This document shows, piece by piece, positions 24,847-34,260 of a stretch of 56,608 nucleotides of DNA. Origin of the DNA: JADHUC01 sp964617665 (GTDB lineage: Bacteria; Planctomycetota; Planctomycetia; Pirellulales; Pirellulaceae); assembly GCA_964617665.1 (NCBI GenBank), contig CAZUAH010000021.1:1-56608 (forward strand). Reading direction: 5' to 3'. Under the pieces are notes generated by a model. The model saw nothing but the letters and a program-made list of their open reading frames with translations, did not search any database and was not told where the DNA came from. Numbering within the stretch: position 1 is the first letter of the stretch; the number at the start of each line of letters is the position of its first letter. A program made the position numbers and the translations under genes.

Positions 24847-24875
24847 TGTTTAGCCAAATAGTCATGCTTTGTCAA
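24847..24875 (-). promoter_or_regulatory. arsR operon promoter with overlapping operator
   Basis: On the minus strand a perfect TTGACA (-35, 24870-24875) is separated by 17 bases from TAAACA (-10, 24847-24852). The 11-base motif TATTTGGCTAA (24850-24860) overlaps the spacer and -10 region, as expected for ArsR repression. An inverted pair TATTTG/CAAATA (24839-24844 and 24855-24860) surrounds it. Confidence 0.65.
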
Positions 24876-25025
24876 CAGGCATCAATGAGAGAGTGAGCTG
24901 AATTGCGCGGCAACTGGTCTTCTTTCTCCCTTTCGACAGTGTTCTTCGCGTTTGTTCTTGGGCGGCACTCACAAGTCGACTACTCCCATTGCCTTTTCCT
25001 TCCCAAAACAAGGCAGGACGCTACG

Positions 25026-26558
25026 ATGAAGATTCTCCTGATAGCACCGGCCAGCGGCAAATGGCGGCACGTTGGACGTCGCCGGATCTTCAGCGGCAAG
25101 ACATTTCGTTTTTCGATGCTGAGCCTGCTTTCCGTGGCGGCCGAATGCCCCAAGGACGCGGACATTCAGATCGTCGACGAGCAGATCGAGGACATTCCGT
25201 GGGACGCGGACGTGGATTTGGTCGGTATCACATGCATGACGGCTCTCGCGCCGCGCGCCTACGAGATCGCCAGACACTTCCGACGGCGCAAGATTCCCGT
25301 GGTACTCGGAGGAATGCATCCGACGCTATGCTCGGACGAGGCGATTCGTCATGCCGATGCTATCGTCGTCGGCGAAGCGGAAGGCGTGTGGCAGAAAGTG
25401 CTGGCTGATGTTTCGCGTGGATGCCTTCACGGGATCTATCGAAACGAACAGCCGCCATCGCTGGCCGGGCTGAAGGAACCGCCACGTCACCTGCTGAGTG
25501 ATGACAGATACGCAACGATTAACGCCGTCCAAGCTACTCGAGGATGTCCTCACGGCTGTGATTTCTGCGCGGTAGCTGCCTTCAGTCAGCGCACACAACG
25601 CCAGCGACCGGTCGAGGAAGTAATCGCCGAAGTAGGTCAACTGTCCGGCCGCATGTTCGTCTTCGTCGACGACAACCTGACGGCCGATCGCGATTATGCC
25701 AAGCGGCTGTTTTCGGCGCTCAAGCCTCTGCGCAGACGTTGGGTCACTCAGTCGACGCTGGCGATTGCTGACGATCCTGAAATGGTGCGGCTCATGGCTG
25801 ACGCCGGATGCATTGGCATTTTTGTGGGCTTGGAAACGTTCTCCGAGAACAACCTGGAATCCGTTAACAAGACATGCCATCGTGTCGAGCAGTATCGGGA
25901 GGCGATACGGTTGTTGCACCGGCACGGGATCGGCGTGCAAGCGGGAATCGTGTTCGGGTTCGACGGCGACGACCCAACCGTGTTTCGGCGAACTCTGAAG
26001 GTGCTGGATGACTTGGACATCGACATGATTCAGGTCTCGATCTTCACGCCGTTACCGGGCACACCAAGAGCAGAATTGCTTGCGGAGCGCGTATTGGATC
26101 GCGACTGGGCAAGCTACGACTTTCACCATGTCGTCTTCGAGCCCGGCAATATGCGTCCCAGCGATCTGCAAGCCGGGCACGATTGGGTGACAAGACAGTT
26201 CTACCGCCCCTGGCGCATTGTTCGGCGGCTGCTTAGGCATCTGGTCCGACCACGAGCGTTAGCGGCTTTGCCGTATATGGCGGCAGTCAACGCCGGATAC
26301 TACGGGCGAGTCGTTCGTTGGGGAATTCGAGGCAGCGATCCAGCCCAGCGAAGCCGATGTCACCGAATGCCCCTGGCCAGCACCGCCGAACAAACGGCTA
26401 CACTGGATCAGCCTCTCTCCTCCGAACCTTCTCCGGTTGCCGTGAGGCCGCGAAGCACAACAGGAGAGCTGGCAACATCGCGAGGTCGCCAAACAAGGCG
26501 GCCAGAATGGCCACGCCCGCCAATTGCGAGAACGTCTGAATCGACGGCATCTGGCTGA
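25026..26558 (+). CDS. B12-binding radical SAM protein with read-through C-terminus
   Basis: This is a 510-residue protein. A cobalamin-binding half (MKILLIAPASGKW, VVLGGMHPTLCSDEA, VGEAEGVW) precedes a radical SAM core with RGCPHGCDFCAV (Cys174, 178, 181). These enzymes alkylate or rearrange substrates through SAM and B12. After about residue 457 the reading frame overlaps the minus-strand MMPL gene for 161 bases; this tail (TAEQTATLDQPL...TSESTASG) is Arg/Ser/Pro-rich and does not look like a domain, so it may be an accidental extension. Start at 25026 (AGGAC upstream); the upstream frame to 24903 has no domain match. The substrate is unknown. It is divergent from arsR. Confidence 0.82.
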   Translation: MKILLIAPASGKWRHVGRRRIFSGKTFRFSMLSLLSVAAECPKDADIQIVDEQIEDIPWDADVDLVGITCMTALAPRAYEIARHFRRRKIPVVLGGMHPTLCSDEAIRHADAIVVGEAEGVWQKVLADVSRGCLHGIYRNEQPPSLAGLKEPPRHLLSDDRYATINAVQATRGCPHGCDFCAVAAFSQRTQRQRPVEEVIAEVGQLSGRMFVFVDDNLTADRDYAKRLFSALKPLRRRWVTQSTLAIADDPEMVRLMADAGCIGIFVGLETFSENNLESVNKTCHRVEQYREAIRLLHRHGIGVQAGIVFGFDGDDPTVFRRTLKVLDDLDIDMIQVSIFTPLPGTPRAELLAERVLDRDWASYDFHHVVFEPGNMRPSDLQAGHDWVTRQFYRPWRIVRRLLRHLVRPRALAALPYMAAVNAGYYGRVVRWGIRGSDPAQRSRCHRMPLASTAEQTATLDQPLSSEPSPVAVRPRSTTGELATSRGRQTRRPEWPRPPIARTSESTASG

Positions 26559-28677
26559 GCATCATCACCGAGAAACCACCCAGCAGCGTTACGCTGGTCA
26601 CCAACATCGCCACTCCTACGGTACGGATGGTACGCACAACCGAGGTTTGAATATCGCATCCTGCACGCAACTCGTGGCGAAATCGCGTCAGAAAGTGGAT
26701 CGTATCATCCACTGCAATCCCGAGGCAGACACTGAAGGTTATCGCACTGGCAAGTCGCAACGGTTCGCCGGTAGCTACCAGTAAGGCGGCGGCAAATGCC
26801 AGCGGAAACGCATTTGGGATGGCGCTAATCAGGCCCAATCGTATCGAGCGCAACGCAACGCTCATCACAACGAATATGACCAGCGTGGCCAACGCAAGGC
26901 TCTTGGCGAGATCGCCGATGATGTGGTGAACATTCCGCGACGCCACCACCGAAGTCCCTGTCAGGTGCATACGAAAACCGGGATGACGCTCTTCGAGATC
27001 CGCCAGCTTCTCGTCTAAACGTGAAAAAAGCGGCAGCAACTCAACCGCACTCGCATCGGGAACGTAGGCCACCACAACGGCTCGAGGCGAATCGCCACAG
27101 ACGAGACGATTGCGCACATGCGAGGGCAGGCGATTAAACTGCCTGACATGCTCTGCGTTGACCCTTCGAGACCTTGAGAGGCTCAGCAGCAGATTCAACA
27201 CGGAATAGGGACTTCGCAGCATGGGTTCTTCATGCAAGGCGGCGTGCACGTCTTGCAGCGCCCGGAGCACCTCGGGCGAGCCAAGGTCGTGGCCTGTTGG
27301 CCAGTCGACCACCACGTAAGTCAACAGCGTGCCTCCCAGCTTCGCGTCACAATGCTGCCAGACTTGTTTCGTTTCGCTGGTGTCAGGAAGGAAGTCCATC
27401 CATCGGATGTCCGCCCGGAGATTCAGCGATAGAGCGATTAGACCGATCGAAATGGCCAAGGATAGTGCCGTCGCGATCCAGCGATACTTCAGAAACCAAG
27501 CGAAGGTGAATCGAGGTTCCTGCTCCCCATTCTCCGACTCGCCTTGATCGTTACTGACCGCCCGTCTTGAAACCAGAAAGTCGCCCAGCCGCGTGCTTGC
27601 CAATAATGGCACGACCGTGATCACGGCCAGGAAACTCAGAAAAGTGCCGCATGCACAGTCGATGCCGAAACTCCGCACGACCTCCAACTCGGTGATGACC
27701 AGCGAACCGAAACCGACCATCGTGGTCAGTGAGGTCAGGGCACAGGCGGGGCCCACGTCGTGGATCGCGTGGCGTACCGAATCGATGCGTGACTGTCCAG
27801 CCGCTCGCTTGCGTCGCATGTCGATCACCAGATGCACCGAGTCAGTGAAACCGATTACGAAGACCAACGTGGGCAAAGCTGTGCTGAGGGCATTGAGTTT
27901 CTCGCCTGTCCATCCGAGCACGCCGAGTGTCCAAGCCACACCTACCGCTGGCCCGGCAGCGGCAATCAAGACAGGTGCCAATCGCCGAAAAAGCACCAGC
28001 GCAATGATCGTCGAGATGATGCCTCCAAAAAGAAGAAGCCTAGGCGCTTCCCGCCATATCGCCACAGTCACATCTAGGCGAGCCACTTGGTGGCTCGCTA
28101 GACGTACGCGCAGTGGAGAGCCGGCGCTCGATTGAGCGGCAATCTCCCGGAGTCGAGCGATGAGCGGTTTCAAGTGGGGAATCGACAGCGAATCGCCAGC
28201 CAGCCGTACCACGGCGATCATGGTGGTTGCGTCTTCGGAGAGCAGGTGGCCGACAACGGCAGGATGCGCCAAGGCCCTTTTGCGAGCAGCTTCAAGTGCC
28301 TCCGGAGTGACCTCCGACCGCGGGACGAGGGGGATCAGGCGAGAACCGCGCCGGCGCACGTCAAAGATACTGAACACCGATTCGACGCCGCCGACCTCTC
28401 GGGACTGTTCGACGATCTCGCGAAAGACGGCTATCGACTCAACCGTGAACAATTCTTCGCCATCGATCACCACAAGCAAATCGTTGTCGTCGGGTCCAAA
28501 ATCGCGGTAGAGCTCTTGCAGCTTGTCAAAATCAGGGCCGCTGCGTCGAATGACGTTTCGCGGTTCGTCTTCGTGCCGAACGCGAACTGCACCAACCAAC
28601 GCGACCGCAGTGACCGCAGCCACGCAAGCAGCCAACAGCCAGCGATGCTTACAGAAGAAATCGGCGTACCAGTTCAT
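26398..28677 (-). CDS. RND/MMPL-family exporter
   Basis: This is a 759-residue membrane protein with the duplicated RND layout: one helix, a periplasmic domain, five helices, then the same again. Each half keeps the motif of TM4, VIGFTDSVHLVIDM in the first and CLGIAVDDTIHFLTRF in the second; the Asp residues are the likely proton-carrying sites. This smaller RND group (MMPL/HpnN-like) exports lipids or hopanoids in some bacteria, so lipid transport is a fair guess. It lies tail-to-tail with the radical SAM gene, overlapping it by 161 bases, which may be no more than a chance extension of that gene. No membrane fusion or outer-membrane partner is near. Confidence 0.82.
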   Translation of the reverse strand: MNWYADFFCKHRWLLAACVAAVTAVALVGAVRVRHEDEPRNVIRRSGPDFDKLQELYRDFGPDDNDLLVVIDGEELFTVESIAVFREIVEQSREVGGVESVFSIFDVRRRGSRLIPLVPRSEVTPEALEAARKRALAHPAVVGHLLSEDATTMIAVVRLAGDSLSIPHLKPLIARLREIAAQSSAGSPLRVRLASHQVARLDVTVAIWREAPRLLLFGGIISTIIALVLFRRLAPVLIAAAGPAVGVAWTLGVLGWTGEKLNALSTALPTLVFVIGFTDSVHLVIDMRRKRAAGQSRIDSVRHAIHDVGPACALTSLTTMVGFGSLVITELEVVRSFGIDCACGTFLSFLAVITVVPLLASTRLGDFLVSRRAVSNDQGESENGEQEPRFTFAWFLKYRWIATALSLAISIGLIALSLNLRADIRWMDFLPDTSETKQVWQHCDAKLGGTLLTYVVVDWPTGHDLGSPEVLRALQDVHAALHEEPMLRSPYSVLNLLLSLSRSRRVNAEHVRQFNRLPSHVRNRLVCGDSPRAVVVAYVPDASAVELLPLFSRLDEKLADLEERHPGFRMHLTGTSVVASRNVHHIIGDLAKSLALATLVIFVVMSVALRSIRLGLISAIPNAFPLAFAAALLVATGEPLRLASAITFSVCLGIAVDDTIHFLTRFRHELRAGCDIQTSVVRTIRTVGVAMLVTSVTLLGGFSVMMLSQMPSIQTFSQLAGVAILAALFGDLAMLPALLLCFAASRQPEKVRRREADPV

Positions 28678-28874
28678 TCACACCAACTGGAAGAAGTTTT
28701 GCTACTTCGGCCAGACATCAGTCGTGCAGCAATCTACCATCAGCTTCCGCTGCCAACTAGGCTAGTAGCCGAATCCGAGGGTTAGCCGCGCAACGCCATT
28801 AAACTCGGCTTGCTGCGCGACGACGGTTCGCCCTACACGCAGTTGGTCGACGCAACGCGACGAGGCAATCAACG

Positions 28875-30911
28875 CTAATCCGCGGGACCGATCAGGCATC
28901 GCGGCGGTTGGCCGTTGTTCTGCTTGACAGTCGCTTGGCGACCATCGAAGTGGAAACTCACTGCTGGGGCCGTCGTGCCCTTGTACGGGAAGAGGAGCGT
29001 GGCAGCGCGCCATGGTAAAGTGGCGCGCACCGACAGGGACAGCGCTGGTGCCGGCTCGATCTGGTTGTAGCTGTCGGAATACCAGCCGCCGCGCGGGTCC
29101 TGTTGACCCTTTTCTACGTGTACGTCGCTGAACGGTACCGAAGCGATGGCATGCAGCAGCAGATTGGCATCCGGAAACTCGGTTCGTGCCGTGGTTCCTA
29201 CAACGTGCAGGCTGCCGGGCGCAAACTGAAAGCGCGACTCCAGCAGGTGTTCGCCTTGGCCGTCCACAATGTCGAACACAATCCAGAAACGCTCGTCGAC
29301 AAACGCGATCTCGCGCCGGTGGGTTACCGCGATGTCGTTCTTCGGGCCGTAGCCCAGGTCGTAGATGCCGGCGGCCCGGATCTCGCCGTCGGCGACTGTC
29401 CATCCTAGATCCAGGGGTTTTCTCGCTACCCACGTATCGCGACGCCCCCGGCTATGTTGGCCCTGACCGTCAACGCGGATCGTCGAGTGGGCTTTCGTGC
29501 TCTGGAGGTAGGGCAGGTGCGATCGGGCCGACCAGTCGTACAGGTGTCGCCCGGGGTCCACGATCAAGTTGCGACCATAGGCAAACAGCCAGAAACTGAG
29601 CTTGTCCTCGTGCTGATGACTGCGACCGTACGGCCCGCCGTCGAAGGCCAGGTAGAGGTCCCCAACGTCCTGACGCTGACGCAGAAACGCCACGCCGGCG
29701 TAGGGAAATATCTCCGGACCCAAACTCTCCTGCGGCGAAAGCAAGTATTGGAGATCCAAATCGGCCAGAGCGCGGGCATATTTGCCAACAGCACCTGGAT
29801 CCGAATCGTTGAAGGCCACCTGTTTGCTTCGATCGGGAACGGTCGTCTGCTGGGCGTAGTGAATCATCTTGCCCAGCGTCTGAAGTGTCTGGGGGTCCAA
29901 TTCGCGGCCGAGCATACGCAGGGAGCGGGCCGCACTGAGCAAGTTATTGATGACAACTCGATGGTAATGCGGCGTCAACTCGTACTGCACACCGTCCGGG
30001 AGAATCTGATCGGCGACGTGAACCTCCAATGCCCGGCTGCAGTAGTCGGCGAACCGATCCGTGTCGCGCAGCATGGGGAACGTGCCAATGCACTGCAGCA
30101 TTGCTTGAATGCCAATGGTCGGCCAATTCCCCGAGTGTCCGTTCGTGACAATCTCCAGGTAGGCAACCTGCTCGTGAATCGACTTGAGGACCCGCAACAA
30201 CTCGATCGGCGTGATCTGGTTGGCTGCAACCAGAATCGAGAGCTGACTACACCAGGCTTTACAGTGGATTGCGTTGTTCAGATACGATCCCCACGTGTAC
30301 GGACTGCCTTTGAAGCATCTTTCCGCGTTGCACTTGGAGATCCAGTCCAAGATAAGCTCCACTGCTTTGCGGCTGTAACGCGCGTCGCCGGTGGCCACGT
30401 ATGCCCGAACAAGGGGCGTGAGGAATGTGTACCGATTTAGATCGTGTCCCCAGTGGTCGGTGCCTGGATTGGCATCCCAGTTGATGTCCTTGGGCAACTG
30501 ATGCTCTTCACCATAGAAGCTAAAGCGGTGTTCGAGCACATCATCTGCCGTGGCTAGGATGGAGGCGCTAACGGGCGTCCGAGGTGGCGCGACACGGTCG
30601 CCTCGACAAGCCTTGAACAGCGCGTCGATCGCTCGGGCCGTGTCGCCGGCGCCACTAGCTTCGGTCAGCCCGGGAACGCGCTCTGGATCTATCAGTTCGA
30701 GCGTCTTAACCGTGAACTCACCTTCGGAAAGCCCGTGGTCGTCGAACGATCTCAACGCGGCGAAGACTCCAGCCCGATCCCGAGTCTTCAATTCGGGCAA
30801 GTCCCGCCGAGAGAATCGTGGACGTGGCTCCTGGGCCAACGCGTTCATCTGGGCGACGCCCAATATCCCCAGTACCAGCCACCCTATTCTGACATGAATT
30901 CCCTTTGTCAT
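28875..30911 (-). CDS. Heparinase II/III-family polysaccharide lyase
   Basis: This is a 678-residue secreted protein (signal MTKGIHVRIGWLVLGILGVAQMNALA). It has an alpha/alpha toroid N-terminal part (about residues 100-390) with NGHSGNW (from Asn257) and YELTPHYHR (Tyr310, His315, His317). A strand-rich C-terminal half contains GRSHQHEDKLSFWLF, the metal-binding hallmark of the family. These lyases break uronic acid-containing glycans, such as heparin, alginate or other acidic polymers, by beta-elimination. The exact substrate cannot be told. The neighbouring sulfatase and alpha-L-fucosidase on the same strand suggest a sulfated, fucose-bearing glycan. GGAG precedes the ATG. Confidence 0.85.
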   Translation of the reverse strand: MTKGIHVRIGWLVLGILGVAQMNALAQEPRPRFSRRDLPELKTRDRAGVFAALRSFDDHGLSEGEFTVKTLELIDPERVPGLTEASGAGDTARAIDALFKACRGDRVAPPRTPVSASILATADDVLEHRFSFYGEEHQLPKDINWDANPGTDHWGHDLNRYTFLTPLVRAYVATGDARYSRKAVELILDWISKCNAERCFKGSPYTWGSYLNNAIHCKAWCSQLSILVAANQITPIELLRVLKSIHEQVAYLEIVTNGHSGNWPTIGIQAMLQCIGTFPMLRDTDRFADYCSRALEVHVADQILPDGVQYELTPHYHRVVINNLLSAARSLRMLGRELDPQTLQTLGKMIHYAQQTTVPDRSKQVAFNDSDPGAVGKYARALADLDLQYLLSPQESLGPEIFPYAGVAFLRQRQDVGDLYLAFDGGPYGRSHQHEDKLSFWLFAYGRNLIVDPGRHLYDWSARSHLPYLQSTKAHSTIRVDGQGQHSRGRRDTWVARKPLDLGWTVADGEIRAAGIYDLGYGPKNDIAVTHRREIAFVDERFWIVFDIVDGQGEHLLESRFQFAPGSLHVVGTTARTEFPDANLLLHAIASVPFSDVHVEKGQQDPRGGWYSDSYNQIEPAPALSLSVRATLPWRAATLLFPYKGTTAPAVSFHFDGRQATVKQNNGQPPRCLIGPAD

Positions 30912-31066
30912 GATCTCCGGTCTTTCGGTTTATGATATCCGAGGCAAGGAAAGTCGGACGCGTCATCGGCTGACCGAACGACGAGCCAATATTGTCTGCG
31001 ATCGAAATACGGCTGGTCGGGTACATTTCCGTTCGGCCCGCACCCATAGCAGCAGCTTGGCCGATT

Positions 31067-32506
31067 TCACTTCGAGTTGGACTTCTCGCCCCGACACGCT
31101 GCATCGACGGCTGCCTGACGTCGGGCCTCTTCCTTGCGGACGTTCGCCCCATGAGGATCCAACCACTTGGGCTCCGCCATGTCCGCGCTCCAGCCTTCGT
31201 ACAATGAGACTAAGCGACTGACAACGGGAGCGTTGCTTGCGGCGATATCTTCGCGTTCCCACGGGTCAGTCTCGATATCGAACAACAGGTGTTTCCCCTT
31301 GTAGACGCTGTAGACCAGCTTGTAACGTCCGTCGCGCACGGCGTAACCGCAGCTATCGTCGCCGCTAGCATATCGCCAAAATAGCGTTTGATGTGGCGCG
31401 CCAGACTTCGTTCCATCCAGGTATGGCAGCAAATCGACGCCGTCCAGTTGCAGCGAAGCGGGCGTGTCGATCCCGGCGGCCGCCAGGGCGGTCGGAAAGA
31501 TGTCCAACGCAGTGATCGGTTGATCGTATCGCTGCTCGCCGTTGATCCGCTTGGGCCACGAAACGCAGAACGGAACGCGGATACCGCCCTCGAACAACAT
31601 GCCTTTGTGCCCGCGGAACGGGTAGTTCACGGCGTGCTCGGCACGACCACCGTTATCGCTGTAGAAGAATATCAGCGTGTTGTCATACAGTCCTAGCTCT
31701 TGGAGTTTTGTAGTGACCTTTCCAATGCCTTCGTCCATCGCCGCGACCATGGCGCCGTAGACAGCTCGACCACCGTATTCGATGTGTGCCGTCTTCTTGA
31801 GGTGTTCGCGAGTCGCGTGATCCGGAGCGTGAGGCGCGTTGTAAGCCAAGTAAAGGAAGAACGAATTGTCTTGGTTGCGTTCTACGAACTTGACCGCCTC
31901 GGTCGAGAAATCGTCGGTCAGATGAGTCAGCTCCGACTTCGGGACGACCTGACCATTGCGAAGCACGCCGCGAAGAGGACTGCGTTTGCCGACGTCGCCC
32001 CAGTAGCTCATCCCGCCGCCGGAGAATCCGAACCACTCGTCGAACCCTCGCCGGATGGGCCAGAACTGCGGTGCATCGCCCAAGTGCCATTTGCCAATTG
32101 CACCGGTTCGGTAGCCGTTGTTTTTCAGCACGTCGGAGATGAGCGTCTCGCTGAGCGGCAGGCCCGCGGCCATGTCCTCACCCATAGCTCCCGGATTGCA
32201 TTCGTGCCCGAAACGCTGTTGGTAGCGACCGGTCAGTAAACCGGCTCGACTAGGACTGCAGTAGGGATGCGACGCGTAACCACTTGAGAAAACGACGCCT
32301 GACGCAGCCAACGCATCCAGGTTCGGGGTCGGAATCTCACGGCAACCGTTGAAACCCACATCGCCCCAGCCCTGGTCGTCGGAGACGATGACGATGATGT
32401 TTGGCTTTTCCGAAACTGCCTGGGCCGGTGTCGCGTTCGAGGCTGTAAGAGCCACAAAAAGGAGGCTCACGAAAGCCAAAGTTCTTGTCTTCACGTCTTG
32501 CTTCAT
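31067..32506 (-). CDS. Formylglycine-dependent sulfatase
   Basis: This is a 479-residue secreted protein with a signal peptide (residues 1-30). The fold begins PNIIVIVSDDQGWGDVGFNG with Asp metal ligands. The active-site motif is CSPSRAGLLTGRYQQRFG, where Cys83 would be turned into formylglycine. IGKWHLGD and FFYSDNGGRAEH supply further metal and sulfate contacts. Type I sulfatases hydrolyse sulfate esters of glycans and are hugely expanded in planctomycetes. The maturase is not in this window. It lies between the heparinase-like lyase and the alpha-L-fucosidase on the same strand, 155 bases before the former. Confidence 0.9.
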   Translation of the reverse strand: MKQDVKTRTLAFVSLLFVALTASNATPAQAVSEKPNIIVIVSDDQGWGDVGFNGCREIPTPNLDALAASGVVFSSGYASHPYCSPSRAGLLTGRYQQRFGHECNPGAMGEDMAAGLPLSETLISDVLKNNGYRTGAIGKWHLGDAPQFWPIRRGFDEWFGFSGGGMSYWGDVGKRSPLRGVLRNGQVVPKSELTHLTDDFSTEAVKFVERNQDNSFFLYLAYNAPHAPDHATREHLKKTAHIEYGGRAVYGAMVAAMDEGIGKVTTKLQELGLYDNTLIFFYSDNGGRAEHAVNYPFRGHKGMLFEGGIRVPFCVSWPKRINGEQRYDQPITALDIFPTALAAAGIDTPASLQLDGVDLLPYLDGTKSGAPHQTLFWRYASGDDSCGYAVRDGRYKLVYSVYKGKHLLFDIETDPWEREDIAASNAPVVSRLVSLYEGWSADMAEPKWLDPHGANVRKEEARRQAAVDAACRGEKSNSK

Positions 32507-32619
32507 GGTTTTCTTCTCGAAAGCGATTCAGGAAGTCGAACCGCTGATAGGCATTGATTTTCGCTAAGCGTCCATCAGCGCGTATTGACGAGAATCAGCG
32601 GTTCGGTGACTCAAGTCGT

Positions 32620-34215
32620 TTACGGATCGATCTTGACGACAAAGGCGTGATCGCACGGTTTGTCTTTGCACAGGCTGATCGTCAATCCCCTGGCATCTTG
32701 CGCCCATCCAACTGGCGCGTCGCTGCCGAGCAACCGGACCTTGGCAATCTTTCCACCGGGTGTCTCGACTCCGCTTTTCAACGTCTTGATCGTGACGGCG
32801 TCTCCGCGGGGCCAGTCGAGTAAAATGGCGTACAGCGAGTCCCCTTTAGTGGTGAACCGGATGTCTTCACCCGTGAATGGTTTGTTCTTTTGTTCGGAGA
32901 TGTGTCCGGTCACTGTTCCCGTCGGTCCTTCGCCGTAGGTGTTCCACGGCCGAGTGCCATAGATCGCTTCGCCGTTGATGGTCAGCCAACGACCGATTTC
33001 GCGCAACATCTCCTGTTCGTGCTCGGGAATGGTGCCGTCCGGCTTGGGGCCGATGTTCAACAACAAGCAACCGTTTTTGGCCACGATGTCGATAAGATCG
33101 TCCACCAATCGATTCACCGGCTTGTACTTGTGATTCTTGACGTAGCCCCACGAGTTCGTGCTGACCGCTGTATCGGTTTGCCAAAACGGTTCGCGGATTC
33201 GATCCATCTTACTGCGTTCCAAATCCAGCACGGCGGCCTTCTCCGGGTAGGCGTTGAATTTGTAGTTGATGATCGCGCTGCCTTTGTTCTTGGCGGCGTG
33301 GTTGTAGTAGTAGGCAGTAAACAGTTTCAAATGGCCGGCATATGGATTCGTGTCGTAGGATTCAATCCACTTGGGTGCGATGCCGAAGTCGAACCAGACC
33401 AAGTCCGGATTGTACTTGTCGACCAGTTCGCAATTGCGAGCGAGCCAGTCGTCTTTGAACGCTTTGTCATGGGGCGGCCAATGGTTCTTTCCGTAGTTCG
33501 CGAAACCCTCGGTGTAGAGGTAGTCGATGTCGCGGCCGTACAGGCCAGAGTTCTTGGGGGCAACCGTATCAAAGTCGGCTCGCCGGCCGTAATACGCCCA
33601 ATTGAAAGCCCGATGGCTGGAGACGCCGAACTTCAGGCCTTTCGATCGGACAGCCTCTTCCAGCTCGCCAACGATGTCTCGCTTGGGACCCATCTTGGCG
33701 GCAGACCAATTGGTGTAGGAGCAATCGTACATGGGAAACCCGTCGTGGTGTTCGGCAACCGGCACTACATACTTCGCGCCCGCTTCCTTGAATAAGGCAG
33801 CCCACCCGGCGGCGTCGAATTTCTTGGCCGTCAGTTTGGGAATGAAGTCCTTGTAACCGAACTTCGCGTGTGGCCCATAGGTCTCGCGATGGTGGCGGAA
33901 CGCATTGCCTCGCCACGTGTCCTGGTCGATGTACATCATGCGCGGGTACCACTCGCTCATATAGGCCGGCACGCAATAGACTCCCCAATGGATGAAGATG
34001 CCGAACTTGGCGTCCTTGTACCATTGCGGAATCTCGTAGTTCTCAAGGGATTCCCAAGTAGGCTCGAAGGGGCCTTGCGAAGCAACTTGGCGGGCCTTCT
34101 GAACGGCTGCGTCGATCTGCTCGGCGGCTTGGGATGCTGCTGGTGTATGCCACAGGCCCGCAAAGGCAACGCTTGCCGGAAGCAACAGTGCGGTTAGGAT
34201 TCGTGATAGACTCAT
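32620..34215 (-). CDS. Alpha-L-fucosidase, GH29
   Basis: This is a 531-residue secreted protein (signal MSLSRILTALLLPASVAFAG). It has the GH29 TIM barrel landmarks FGIFIHWGVYCVPAY, VPVAEHHDGFPMYDC and LVWFDFG, where Asp276 is the expected nucleophile. A strand-rich C-terminal domain follows. It removes alpha-linked L-fucose, retaining configuration. The acid/base residue cannot be fixed without alignment. With the sulfatase and lyase downstream it could strip fucose from sulfated fucan-like or host-type glycans. No obvious strong ribosome site is seen before the ATG. Confidence 0.92.
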   Translation of the reverse strand: MSLSRILTALLLPASVAFAGLWHTPAASQAAEQIDAAVQKARQVASQGPFEPTWESLENYEIPQWYKDAKFGIFIHWGVYCVPAYMSEWYPRMMYIDQDTWRGNAFRHHRETYGPHAKFGYKDFIPKLTAKKFDAAGWAALFKEAGAKYVVPVAEHHDGFPMYDCSYTNWSAAKMGPKRDIVGELEEAVRSKGLKFGVSSHRAFNWAYYGRRADFDTVAPKNSGLYGRDIDYLYTEGFANYGKNHWPPHDKAFKDDWLARNCELVDKYNPDLVWFDFGIAPKWIESYDTNPYAGHLKLFTAYYYNHAAKNKGSAIINYKFNAYPEKAAVLDLERSKMDRIREPFWQTDTAVSTNSWGYVKNHKYKPVNRLVDDLIDIVAKNGCLLLNIGPKPDGTIPEHEQEMLREIGRWLTINGEAIYGTRPWNTYGEGPTGTVTGHISEQKNKPFTGEDIRFTTKGDSLYAILLDWPRGDAVTIKTLKSGVETPGGKIAKVRLLGSDAPVGWAQDARGLTISLCKDKPCDHAFVVKIDP

Positions 34216-34260
34216 GAGGGGATTCTTCTTTGATGTTAGTGCGTTGGGTTTACAGCGGCG

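Noticed and set aside
29454..30440. Plus-strand frame (328 residues) antisense to the heparinase-like gene
   Set aside because: No domain, signal or ribosome site, while the minus-strand gene has all family motifs.
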